Shown here in pieces: positions 34,165 to 45,600 of a stretch of 64,000 bases of DNA. The position numbers and the translations under genes were made by a program. Position 1 is the stretch's first letter; each line of letters opens with the position of its first letter. Origin of the DNA: Takakia lepidozioides (lineage: Eukaryota; Streptophyta; Takakiopsida; Takakiales; Takakiaceae); NCBI GenBank assembly GCA_030704615.1, contig CM060734.1, positions 47,446,042 through 47,510,041 on the forward strand, given 5' to 3'. The notes below the pieces were generated by a model. That model searched no databases. It saw only the letters and a list, made by a program, of their open reading frames with translations, and was not told the DNA's origin.

Positions 34165-36675
34165 GGTTAACAGGGTTGGAGCCATGGTTAGCTTTATTCT
34201 GAAATATTTTTGGTGGGCGAGGCCCTTACATAGATGGTTATTGGGAGGGAAAAAATTAAACCCTCTAATTACGCCATAAGGCACACACACCGTAGTTAGT
34301 GAATTGGAGCCTAACCACTCATGATGAGTAATAACGAACTGTCCGGCCCGAGGCCTTTTTGCGTAATGCTACGAAGTGGTGGCGATCCCCACCGGATTCG
34401 ATAATGTATGTTCCTCAAACCATAGATGCTAGAATAAAAAAACTAGCTACGGTTCAGGCCTGCTTCAGCGGATTGCTTGCCCAAAGGACTTAGCGGAAGC
34501 TGAGCCTGGAGGCCTTTGATGATTGCTTAACGTGCTTCCAGTTGATATCCCTGTCAAACTCCGGCGAGGCTGTGGACAGTACCCGTGGCGTCTCCCCAAG
34601 CCCTTGGGGGCAGTTTGTTCCAGTCGCAACGATCCGGGGAGGGGCTGTTGCAGATAATTCCATCCCACCCCCAGGTCGCAATGAAGGTAGAGTGGAGTCG
34701 GGTAGCTTGTTGGTCCGATCATGCTCTTTCGATATCAACACATAGTTTTTTCCATTCAATTTGCATGTCCATGTAGATTTTTGCTGAAGTTCTAGTTGTT
34801 TTTGCATTGAAAGTTTTTTCGCATCTTATTTTCCAGAGGTGCCAGAGCGTTGCGCTTCTAAGAGTATCGTAAACTGGGCAGTGATTGGCTTTTGTTTTTG
34901 TTGTTGGGTGATAGTTCAGCAGAATGGCCGCCGGGGGTGAGGTTTATGTGCCCCCAAGTCTGGTAGAAGCTTGCGACGAGGGGCCATACTGTTGTTGGTC
35001 TGTGACAGTGGAGTAGGCAATGCTCTACTGTTTCCATTAGGGCAGCCAAACAACATTTGCAGAGGAGGGCAACATCAAATCCCAACCATTCCCCCACTTT
35101 TATTGCCATGTTTGCTATATGCCAGAGCAACGCTGCTACCTTGGCTGTTCTTGTTTTGTTCCAGATCGTCCCCCAGATGGAGTTCCAATTCTCAATCTGG
35201 TAGTTCAGGTGACTCCATCTCTCGTTCCATTTACCCAATAGGGGCTGGGGGTTCAGCATTGCCGAGTAGGCTTTTTTGATTGTGTACTCAAAGAATGGCT
35301 TGGGGGATGGTCTGAATTTCCAATGCCACTCTTTGGGATCCATGTCCAGATCTGTAGGGGTCTCCCACCAATCCATACGAATGTTTGATTGGCCAGCCAG
35401 CTTATCAAAGAAGTGGTGAGCGGTGGGAGAGGGTTCATCTCCTTAGCTAGGGATGACCACCAACAGATCCTTATAGGGTGGTGGGTGAAACGTGGGGTGG
35501 GTAGGGGTTGACGGTTTTGAAAGGTAAGCCCATGGAGTTCACTTTGCAGTGAAAGTGATATCCAGAGAATTGGTAATCGGTTTTTTCGGTGACAAACAGA
35601 ATGGTAATAGTGCTGTTGATTATTCCCAGCATCCAGAAAGTGTCATTGGGCGTTACTGGGCCTTTAATAAGGTTAGGTAGCCATAGTGCTGACATTGATC
35701 GGAGAATGATATCGTATGACTTGGTGGCTCTGGCTGCACCTACGGAGGCTGCAATTTGATCTTTTGACAGGAAGCTGGCATTCGACCAGATGTGTTTGAC
35801 CTTCTGAATGCATTTTTACCTCCGAGCCTGGTTTTTGTGATCTGCATATGGGATATTGGTATTGAGAAACAGGGATTGGCGGAGGGTTTCTTCGTACGAT
35901 TCCGGGTCTGATTTTGTAAGATAGGGCCTGAGCTTGGCCCATGCCTGCCAGATTGCCGTCCACAGGGGGGATCCGACTTGTTTGTGTTTAAAGCCATTTA
36001 CCATCCATCTGTAAAAAGGGTTCCAGATAACCGTCTTCAGCGGAGAGGCCAAGGCAATGTTGTCGCATACCAGGTGTTTCCAGACCCCTCCTTCTGGTCC
36101 CATAAACTTGGGGATCCATTTCGCTAGAAGTGTTGTAAACTGAGTTTGTGGGTCTATAATGCCCAGGCCCCCTTTCTTTTTTGGTAGGCATATCTGCTTC
36201 CACGACACATGTGGCATTTTTTTCTCCAAGGGGTGCTTTGCCCCCCAGACAAAGTTGCACAGGAGCTTTTTCATTTCCTTCACTTGCATTTCGTTGGGCC
36301 TCCATGCTGAGGCGAAATACCATTGGCCAGCTGATAGGACTTGATTGGCTACCAGCTCCCTACCAGTTATAGACAAGTGGTAGCTGCCCCAATGAGCTAG
36401 CTTGGTTCTAAATTTGGCTTGTGTTGCCTCAAAAATTTGTTGATCCAATAGATCTATTCCATACATATAACCTAGCAAGGTTGTTGATTGCCCTGGTTTC
36501 AGCTATCTAAGACCTTTATCTTGTCCCCAAATTGGGTCTACTCCCAGAGTTGAGGCCGAGGTTTCTCCCACCAGAAGGGCACATATTTTACCCCATTTAA
36601 CCTTGAATCAAGAGGCTTGGCAGAATGCTTGCAGTAAACTGCTGGCATTGTCTAGATTGGAGTGTGTGGCATGTA
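34153..36675 (-). mobile_element. 5'-truncated LINE (reverse transcriptase C-terminal part onward)
   Basis: This is a second non-LTR element on the minus strand, related to but not the same as the one at 3836-10830. It begins inside the reverse transcriptase (about 36550-36675, decayed, with KVKWGKICALL). It continues through 35816-36478 with LSITGRELVANQVLSAGQW and QICLPKKKGGLGIIDPQTQF, then 34858-35376 with FEYTIKKAYSAM and the zf-RVT part VEHCLLHCHRPTTVW. It ends at a T run on + (the poly-A tail on minus). The 5' truncation is normal for LINE insertion. Frames are broken between about 35400 and 35800. Confidence 0.88.
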
Positions 36676-36797
36676 AAGCTAGGAATCGTCTAATCGTCTA
36701 TGAACATAGATTCCTTAATTTGTTGCGGCTAGTGTAGCCCTTTTTGATTTCTTAAAACAGAACAAAACCACAAACAAAAAATAAATAAATAATCTGC

Positions 36798-37015
36798 ATA
36801 TCAGCTGGTAAGTGCACAGTGTGTCGCCCTGGTGGTTCGGGGTTCAAACCCGCTGCCCTGCCTGGTGTGTGGATAGTTCTTGACCGGTTGGTCTGGTGGT
36901 GACGTTCCCACCTGTGTGCCTAATGGCTTATCTGAAAGTTCCCCCTCCTCAAGGGCCTGAATTGTGAGCAGTCGCTCCCAGGTTTCCTTACAAGATCTTT
37001 TTTTTGTTTTTTATT
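36798..37015 (+). repeat. tRNA-derived SINE, T-tailed
   Basis: A degenerate A-box region (AGCTGGTAAGTGC near 36803) is followed by a clear B box (GGTTCAAACCC, 36841-36851). The body ends in the family tail TGAATTGTGAGCAGTCGCTCCC (about 36959-36979) and a T-rich end. The tail and body match the copies at 37066-37318 and 33984-34164. Confidence 0.8.
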
Positions 37016-37065
37016 TAAACTTAAAAGAACACTTTGAAAAACTGGAAAAAAAAAAAACGCTAACC

Positions 37066-37318
37066 ACCAGCCGGTAGCTCAGTTGGACAGAGCACTGAGT
37101 GCCACCTAGTTGATTCTGGGTTCAAATCCTGCTACCTTGTCCGGTGTGGTATATTCTTCTCCCCCTTCCCTTGGGCAGTGTCCCTAGAGCCTTGCAATCG
37201 ACGTCGCATGGCGAGGTTACCATGAAAGAGGTTATTTTCTCCTATCACCACAATTAAGGGGCCTGATTTGTGAGCGGTCGCTCCCGGGTATTTCCCTTTA
37301 TTTTTATTTAATTGTTTT
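37066..37318 (+). repeat. tRNA-derived SINE, T-tailed, best-preserved copy
   Basis: The head looks like a tRNA gene: A box TAGCTCAGTTGG at 37075-37086 and B box GGTTCAAATCC at 37119-37129, the internal RNA polymerase III promoter. The roughly 135-bp body contains AAAGAGGTTATTTTCTCC. The 3' tail is GATTTGTGAGCGGTCGCTCC (about 37265-37284) followed by a T-rich stretch. The head is not a complete cloverleaf tRNA, so this is a SINE rather than a tRNA gene. Plant SINEs of the Au type also end in T runs. Confidence 0.85.
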
Positions 37319-37418
37319 TTAAAACAAAAACATTACGTCTAAGTCCGATGTCCATGTGTTCATGTGACATATTAGTATTTTTACTTTTTATTTGTATATT
37401 TATTCTGGTGATGGGGAG

Positions 37419-37426
37419 TATAAATA
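37419..37426 (+). promoter_or_regulatory. TATA box of the LHP1-like gene
   Basis: TATAAATA followed by GGATTT lies about 570 bp upstream of the inferred start codon. CT-rich leader sequence (37470-37520) starts about 45 bp downstream, as expected for a plant transcription start. The long leader between could contain the in-frame extension to 37777, which has no ATG. Confidence 0.55.
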
Positions 37427-37998
37427 GGATTTGAAGCGGAGAAGGGCGTTTGCCTCCCGCGTCGTGTGCAGGCTCTCTCTCTCTTTTGTTTTCTGTGTCT
37501 CTCTCGTTCTCTCGCTGGCAGTGTGTGCATCTGCCGTTCGGATCGTGGAAGCAGCTCTGATGGGGATGAGCAGGGATGGTGCACTGTACAGTGGGGAAGC
37601 AGGAATGTCTAGGAGGTTTTTATGAGGAGGATTCGGGGAGATTGGATGGAGGCCAAGTTGTGGATGTGTGATTGGTGCAGGGTGCAGAGGGTTGGGGTTG
37701 TGCTGTGTGGGGGGTAGAGGTGGGATAGTGTGAGGTTCTGAGAGAGTGTGGAGGTGGTGGAGTGGTCGGGGGGTGATGGGGTTGCAACAAGTCGGGGGAG
37801 GGGAGGAATGGTGGTTTTAGGGCACACAGAAAGAGGCATGTTGAAGGAGCGGTCGAGCGGGAGCAGCGTGCGCAGGAGGGGAGCGGCGATGGTGCGGCGG
37901 CGGTGGCGGCTCCCCGGCTGCGTCCTGTGCAGGAAGTCATCGCCGGCTCCAAAGAGCGGCCCAGACGTTCTGCTGCTGGAGTGAAGAGGGATTGGGAT

Positions 37999-40928
37999 AT
38001 GGTTTTCCCCTCCATGAGCAAGGAGAGAAGCAGCAGTGCAGGGATGGAGGGTGGGCGGGGGAAGAAAGCCAGAAAAACAGCCTCTTCCATCGTGAAAGAG
38101 GGTGGTAAAGCAGGAAAGCATCTGAAACAACGGGCCAAAGAGGCTTCTGAAGAGTCTAACATTGACGACCATGATGAAGAAGATGAAGAGAGCGACGATG
38201 AGGATGGATTTCAGCTCCAGGAAGTCTTGGGAGAAGGGATGTTTGAAGTGGAAGCAATCAGAAAGAAGCGCACTCGTAAGGTAGGGAACTTTGAGATTCT
38301 TTATTGTAAGTAAAAAGCTTCACTCGACAGAACTAGGAAACCATTCCAAATATAGAGCTTTCTCCTTGTTTACGGACGAAATGATCAAGGTTGCATCTCT
38401 GGCATGGGGATCAATACTGCGACCCTCTAAAGTGCAATAGCTTGTTGTGTTAGAGGGACCTCCAATTGGTGGGAATTCAATGCTCTGTAGCGCTTGCTTA
38501 TGGCGGTGAAAACGGTTTGCTATTATGGTTGCGCATGGAATGATGTTTAAAGAGCATTACTGAGACTGCAATTGCTTATTTGTTTGACCGTGCAGATCCA
38601 ATGTTGGTATCTACTGTATTTGTTTATCCAGGAATGTCGTACAATAGGCAAGGGATTGCTATGTTTGAATGTTGATAAGCGGGTTACAGATTTCGACAGC
38701 TGTAATGCTGGGTGCGCAAGTGACCTTAACAGTTTAAAAGGGCTGTAGAGTTGAACTGGTTGGCACTAACTAACATTGTTGTTTTGTTTATGTTGTGTTT
38801 TTGGGTCAGGGCAAGAAGGAGTATTTGGTCAAATGGTGAGTTAAGGATTTAATATTTGTTCTCAAATCCTGATGTTTCATGTAGCATCACACAATTCAGG
38901 ACATTTTCTATTAGGTACACTTGTGCATTTTCAAGCTGTACTGTTTCGAAAATCAAGTGACAAGTGTAGCTTCTGGCACAGGCGAGGTTGGCCGGAGAAG
39001 GACAACACATGGGAACCATACGCACATGTGGAGCAATGTATTGACATCCTGGAGGACTTTGAGGAAAGGTGATGTTCACTTCTTTTACTTCTATCTATTA
39101 AATCCTTGGTTAGTCATCATGTTTGTCATCATTCACAGTGTCGCGCTGGTTTGGATCTGAGTAGGTTCAAAGGATCTGGACAGCATGCATGCCTGCTCAA
39201 ATTGGTCTTGTGGATATGCAGTCAAAAAGCACGGCGTGGCAAGCGTAAGTTTGGGAAATATAGTTTAGACAACAAGAAGAAACGTGGCTCTATGTCTACT
39301 GCTGATGAAGATGCTCCAAGTCAAAGTGCAGGGGAGGAAACTGTGAAATCTTCCACAGACTCCCATGCTGTCCCACAAGAAAAGGGCCATAATTCACAAG
39401 GCCAAGCTTTGCTAGCAGAGAGAATGACTAGTCCTTCATCGGCAGAAGCAGCCCGAACATTGCTAGACTTACCAGAGGAAGTTGATAAGAATGGAAAGTC
39501 TATTCGCAGCACTTCCCCACCAACTCCCACTGCTGATGTTGCTACTCCTGAGGCAGACAAGGCAATCAAGGGTACACAAGGTGTGGAAACTTTAGTTGCA
39601 GTCAGACAGGGCAAGGTTACTGGGGTTGAGGAGTTGACACTGGCTGCAACTTTAGTAGAGGCAGTTGCAGATGAGGAGATAGATGAGACAGCCAATGGTC
39701 TCAAAATAGAAGAGACCAGTAATCAGGTTGTGAATGGGGCAGGCATGGATGGCCTTATAGATAAGGCTGCAGCCCAGCTTTCAACAGAAAAGGACACAGG
39801 TCCAGGCTTGATTTCACAGTCTCCTGTGACAATGCCTTCTGCTCAAGATAGTTACAGGAGGGATGAGGAGGAGGTTGAGGTGGGTCCTGTACCCATTAAT
39901 GTGATTGCAGCCGCTGAGGAACGGATAGTGATGCATGAAAATCAGCAGCCAGAAGAACCGGGAAGAGTCCTGGACATCAGACAGGTAGATGATGTACTAG
40001 ACTCAAGAAATGCAGCTGCTGGAAATGAATCCATGGCAGGTCTGGTAGTTAGTTCAAGGTCTGAGGGCACGATGGCTACTGGAGCAAAGAAGAGGAAGTG
40101 TGTTGCTCCACGACGAGTGATACGGAACTCACATTCTGAACAAGAAGCCAAGCAAGCATCTGCAGAAGAAAACAATAAAGAAGGTCGACAAACAGTGGAG
40201 GAACAGAGAGCAGTTCCTGGGCAGAATTTGGGCAGGTCAACTTCAAAAGATGAAGTGCTCAAGCCACACGAGTGCCGATCTTCTTGTCCAGAGTCTCAAG
40301 GGGCTGAAAACCCCCCTCCATTATCACCAGTGAGGGGTGGGAACCTAGAAATGGCCACTGTCCCCTGCATCACCCAAATTATCAAGGCTATTAGCTACAG
40401 CAACTTGACTACCAATGGAAAGCCAGATGTCTTGGTCATTTTCAAGGCTTCAAGGTGTGCATCTTTCCATTGGTTGTAGCTTGTGCTTCCAGTTTGTGGG
40501 AGATTTTAGGTGATGGCAAACATCAAAGAACCGGCTTTTGCGTGGGGGAAACTAGAAAAGGAATTCAACTTACAATGGCTGGCTCAATGTTGTGTGTGGG
40601 TGGCCAGAGTGGATGGAGAAGACATGGTGGTCGATAACAAGTTCATGCGTGATCACTACCCTCTTCTGGTACTCGCTTGCTGCATCTTCCAAGTTAATGG
40701 ATGACAAGATTAATAGATGCTGCATCTATGTATTTGCATGCTTGTGCGTAATGTCCCTGTGCCTGTGGGTGATTTAGTCACAATGTTTTAACTTTTAGGG
40801 GCTACAGCATGGGATGAAACTGTTAAGGGAAAACACCAGGCTAGGACTCTAACAAAGCATGGATTGTGGGAATATTGCAGCTGATTGATTTTTATGAGCA
40901 ACATCTGCGATATAGCACCGCACAGTAG
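37999..40928 (+). CDS. LHP1: LIKE HETEROCHROMATIN PROTEIN 1 homologue (chromo + chromoshadow)
   Basis: This nuclear chromatin protein of the HP1 family acts in plants with Polycomb by reading H3K27me3. Exons: 37999-38280, 38810-38835, 38982-39068, 39222-40454, 40608-40668, 40881-40928. Phases close and give 578 residues. An acidic stretch (about residues 60-76) precedes the chromodomain, which starts at FEVEAIRKKRTRK (residue 82) and continues [22 protein letters not shown]. The cage aromatics Phe82, Trp103 and Trp106, and Trp113 in NTWEPY, are visible. A basic segment (RRGKRKFGKYS, KKKR) and a long low-complexity hinge encoded by one 1.2-kb exon follow. The chromoshadow domain starts at about TVPCITQIIKAI, with VVDNKFMRDHYPLL and LIDFYEQHLRYSTAQ at the end. 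The first ATG of the open frame was chosen; no upstream in-frame ATG exists. The hinge is longer than in Arabidopsis LHP1 (445 residues in total). Confidence 0.93.
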
Positions 40929-41984
40929 TTGTGTAACATAGGAGCAATGAGAGCTGCAGGACTTGGGGGGTCCCGATGATTGTGTATTTATGCTGAAAGC
41001 AGCCAGCAATGATGTTGACTGCTAGCTGGCTTGGTTAGTGACAAAGCTCCAATTGGCCCTTGTGTAAGGAAGGGTTACTCTCTTCTGTGGCAGCTGATGG
41101 AGCTAGTGTATGTTTATCTCATTGTAAAGAGGGGCCCGTGTACATGCATATCTACCTTAGGTTTAGAGATACTAGAAGTTGCTGTACTCTGTCTACAATT
41201 TGCCTGAACATCTTCAGTAGAGGCCAATCTTGACCTTTCTGTTGTCGCTGCAACACAGTTCTAGCGCCTACCATTATCCTTATTTCTTGAGAAAACCTCA
41301 TGGTTTTCAATAAGAATGTGATTGAACCACAGCCTGCAGCCGGTAGATTAGATAGATACATGCGGCTCAGAGTTGATATTGTACATTGTTATCAGGTTGA
41401 TCAGTTGGCACAAATGAAAATATCCACTGGCTTGCTGCTGCAACTGTGACACTCAGCATCTCCCTTCAAGGTCTCAAAGTTGTATCGAAAAAGCAATCTA
41501 GCTTTGCTGTGCTTTTTGTTGTAATCTATACAAGGGTTACTGTCGCTGTCCTGAAGATTATGTGAGGAAAATGTGCATTTAATACCTTGGGGCACACCTT
41601 TTAAGTCTAGGTGGAGATAGTAATGTGAAATGACCTTTGCAAGGAGCTGTTGCGGTTTCAGGTTGATGGCAGATGGAGAGCAGGATTGCCAGTGACCTAT
41701 GTTATGGATGAATACTAGACTGGGAAAGCAAAGACAAGTTCTAGGATTTGGTTTTTGTGTTTTGCAACTGCATTACCTTCCTCATCTTAGCTTTCCGTTG
41801 TCTCCTAGCTTTCTATGAGACTCCCTCCATCTTGCTCATGATACTATCCAAGTATGCACAGCTTTACCAGTTGTAGTTAGGTGCAAGAGCCACAGAAATC
41901 ATGGTAGTGTTCACCTGCCCACGTCCTGTAGACAAACTCCTCCTGGGTATGGTAGTCATCTACACCTTTGAGTGAGAAACAAGG

Positions 41985-42380
41985 ATGCCAGTGGTTCATT
42001 CCAGTGTTGGACTGGTGTTGTATTTTGAACATTTGGATACCATGGTGGTATCAATAATACCTGATTGGTGTGGTGTTTTACGGGTATCAATAGCAAGAGT
42101 TTTCAGAAATCAATACCAGGGTATTATCAATACTGGTCTGGTATTAAAAAAACTCATGATATGTTAAATATTGAAAGGCCCACTTCTCATATAAATGTGT
42201 ACAATCATGCTTCTCATTGATTTTATTCCTCAAAGTATTCCTCAAGTTCCTCAAAGTATTGATACCTAGGTTTTCCACACAAATATGGATATGGTACTGG
42301 TATCAGATACCAGATTTTCAACCACCTACCTAGACTGGTAGGGTATTGTCCACAGTATTAGGAAGCAGATACCAGGCCAA
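41985..42380. repeat. Degenerate GGTAT/ATACC-rich repeat area
   Basis: The words GGTATCAATA, AATACC, GGTATT, GATACC and ATACCAG recur many times in both orientations within about 400 bp (for example TACTGGTATCAGATACCAG, which is almost palindromic). This looks like an old, decayed array of short inverted units. There is no coding content. Confidence 0.55.
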
Positions 42381-42418
42381 TACGGGTATATGCTAGGTAG
42401 TGGCCTGAGATCTGAATC

Positions 42419-42600
42419 GTGAAGAGGGATCTGTACAGTAATTGCGACAGACGCCGATTTATGTACAGGAAGTTTGGGCTATGTTCTCCATATGGGTCTC
42501 CCACTTTATATCCTGGATCTGGATCTGGAAACGTGAAGAGGGATCCAGGATATAAAGGATCCAGGATCCAGGATTCAGATCTTTCAAAGGATCCAGATAG
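42419..42600. repeat. GGATCC-rich inverted and direct repeats
   Basis: CTTTATATCCTGGATC (from about 42502) and GATCCAGGATATAAAG (to about 42560) form a perfect 16-bp inverted repeat about 25 bp apart. CGTGAAGAGGGATC occurs twice (about 42418 and 42532). Several further GGATCCAG words follow. It lies just downstream of the bZIP stop codon. Confidence 0.75.
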
Positions 42601-42670
42601 GCCCCACTGACATTTTAATGTTTTACACACTGGCAATCTCTACGATGCCAGCAATGGCATCCCATTTCAA

Positions 42671-45600
42671 CTAGTGAATGTCGCCAACAGAGTGCTCCAT
42701 TGTAGATGGTCCTTCAACTTCCCAGCTAGCCCACAATGGAGAGCTACATGGCCCACCACCGCGAATGCGCTTTTGCAAATGCTCTAGGCTAGCCACACGC
42801 TGCATAGACGGTGTCCGTCCCATCTTGAGGCCACCACTACCTTGCTGTTGCTCCTGCAGTGAGGCTGGGCCATGCTTTGCCTGCTGTACATAGAGTGGAG
42901 TATTTGACTGGGCCACACTGACAGGAGCTGCAACGTATCTCCCACTTGGGCTTTCTGTGTAGACAGATTGAGGCAATATCTGGGATTGGGCGTGGTCAGC
43001 CCTTGCCACCAAGTCTTCTGTCATCTTTACCTGCCGCATGTGAGTCCTCAGTTAGCACAATGACTTACTTGACGTTCTGTAGTTTGCAGAAGTGCACCAC
43101 AAAAATAATGTGGGTCAGGCTCCACCGGAGCATTCTTCACCACAACTATATGCACAAACTACTAAAGCAAAATGCATACTATGATTTATGTCGTGAGGCC
43201 TGAACAACTTCAACTCCTCGTTGGGAACAAAATGAACTCAATGATATTTGAGGCACATAGCTAGTGGACCAAATAGCGAAACAGTTATCAGGAAAAAGCT
43301 TGGCAGGATTGCAAAGGGGTGATAGAATACATACCTTGGCACGCAGTGCCTCAACATCCGATTTTAGGACACGATTGTCAATGGCAGCGTCATTATACTT
43401 TTGACTGATCTCTGTCAGCCGCTTCACCAATGTTGAATTCTCCATTCTCAATTGTGCTACCTATATCCACAATGAAAAGTCTACATTATTGACTTGACCA
43501 CAAAGGCACTTTTACAGTGGTATCAATTCGCATTTGCAACTGCAAACCCTCCTCTACAAGAGCTTCCACTTGTCATGCTCAGTTAATGACAAGCTTCCTC
43601 AGTCTTCTGTAACCTCCACTGCACTTCTTGGAACATGTGACCAGACAGCAGTAGGGACATAGAAACCCATAAATCTTAACCACCTGCATCTCAAGATCAC
43701 TCAAATGTGCTTGTTTTCTTCTGCGTGACCTCCTTGCTGACTCCCTGTTGGAGAGCATCCTGTACCATCTCACATGTAGCCAGCCCCAATCAGGAAACGC
43801 CCTTACAGGAATGAACGAGAATATGCCACACAGAGGACCTGACTAGACAAAAACAGCAACTCCAGCTTGAAAGTAGTCTAGCACATGCCCATTCATGGCC
43901 TATCCACCCAAAAGGACTCTAGCCTTTTGGGATGTCAACCACTATCCTGATAAGTATGGCCATACCCAAGAATCCCCAGCCTGCCTCATAACCAACCCTC
44001 AGAGAATCTGCTGACCGACTGACACATGACCATATGACTACTCTGTTGGTGAGAAAAATATCGATGCAGACCGGCAAGGACAAGAAGTCTCCACCATTGC
44101 AAGTGCCCATGAGCAAACATGACACCGTGTACTGAAAGAATATCCCACCAGTAACCACACCAGTGACTCCAGGTTGCAGCTATCAATTCACAATGAGTAT
44201 TACTAATTCTTCTACCTTTGCCTATCTGTCTGGCAACCACTGGCTAACTCAGGTGGGTAACGGGGTGAATGACATGGAAGAGGTGAAACAAACACAATTC
44301 AATGAGAGTTACTGAATGTAGAGTCGTCACTGATATATGCTTGCATCAAAAGACCCTGCCCCCAGTTGGGGAAGAGAATGTACTCAAAAGACGGTGTTTG
44401 CCGTAGCCTTGTGGAGCACCCAGTTTGGGTGGAACAAGAGAGTTGGGGAAGAGGGAGACAGAGAGAGAAACCTCTTCACACGCTTGATGTCACCAAGGGC
44501 CATGATTGGGCCAACTTCCAAGTCGGCATCATCATCATCCGACAGCTCTGAACCACTTGTGATGGTGGGTCGTGCCCTACTATGCAGAGAAGATCCCCCA
44601 AACTCAGGCTTTGGCGGCAGTGCAGGAATACCAACGGGGCCCACTGCTCCTCCATTTGATGCTGTCACACCACCTACACATGTTGATAGATTATACATAT
44701 GATGCAAGGAATAGTGTTTACAGGACTTCTGGCTGATAAGGTCTCCAGCTGATAATTACCATCGGCACAAGTGTTAGCTGTTCGGGGTGAGATAAACATG
44801 GAAACCAACAACCAGGACGGCTCTATTCACCCAAAAAGGGAACCACCAGAGTCTGCTATACCTTGCACCTGCTGAATTGTAGGCTGAAGCTGTGCTGCTC
44901 CTGATGTTGCCTGCATCCCACCCATCCCTCCGCTCCATTTAATGCCAACTCTGACATCGCCTCCCACCCAAAACGTGTGCAAGAATAAATAGTTTAGGAG
45001 CAAAGCAACATGCCATTACTTCTTCAAAGGTCTAATCCAGTTATTGTGTGTGTGAGAGGGAGAATGTACTCATGAGATGTCGTAGCCTTGTGGCCATAGA
45101 CCTTCTCGAGAAAGGATGTTTAAGCAAAGATTACTAGGCCTAACTGAGGACTTTGAAGAAGGATGTGTGAGGACCATGTGAGTCTGCAGACATAAGGATA
45201 CCGGCAATCACCCTTTCATTCTGGGCACAGATTGAGAATAAACCACTTGATGGAAACTGTTTTGATATTAAAAGAATCTCTATTAACTTTCACGAAATCT
45301 GATTGGCCGTGTTTCATGGCTGTATGATGTCAATGAGCTCCTCAGTCTTGAAAAGACATGTATATTACGACTAACCGTATCTTGACATGACAACTCTCTC
45401 TCCCTCATATGAACATGAACATATATCCCTTTAACAAACATATATGCACAGTGTCAAATTGAGATACATACTGGAACAAGCATTGTCAAAGGCTTTGCAA
45501 ACTACAATCGAATATAAGGCCCAACGCCCAAGTTCACTGCTACCCTCACCCAAGGATCTGCCTGTGGCAAATGTGTCATGTACAGCTGATCCAAGTACGG

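Larger units (their letters stand above)
40929..42670. other. Intergenic between convergent LHP1-like and bZIP genes
   Basis: The first few hundred bases are probably the LHP1 3' untranslated region. No gene is recognised. Two repeat areas are listed separately: a GGTAT/ATACC-rich stretch at 41985-42380 and a GGATCC-rich inverted repeat at 42419-42600. Confidence 0.6.

Noticed and set aside
37066-37140. tRNA gene at the SINE head
   Set aside because: A and B boxes are good, but acceptor and anticodon stems cannot be formed, and the segment continues into the SINE body shared with other copies.
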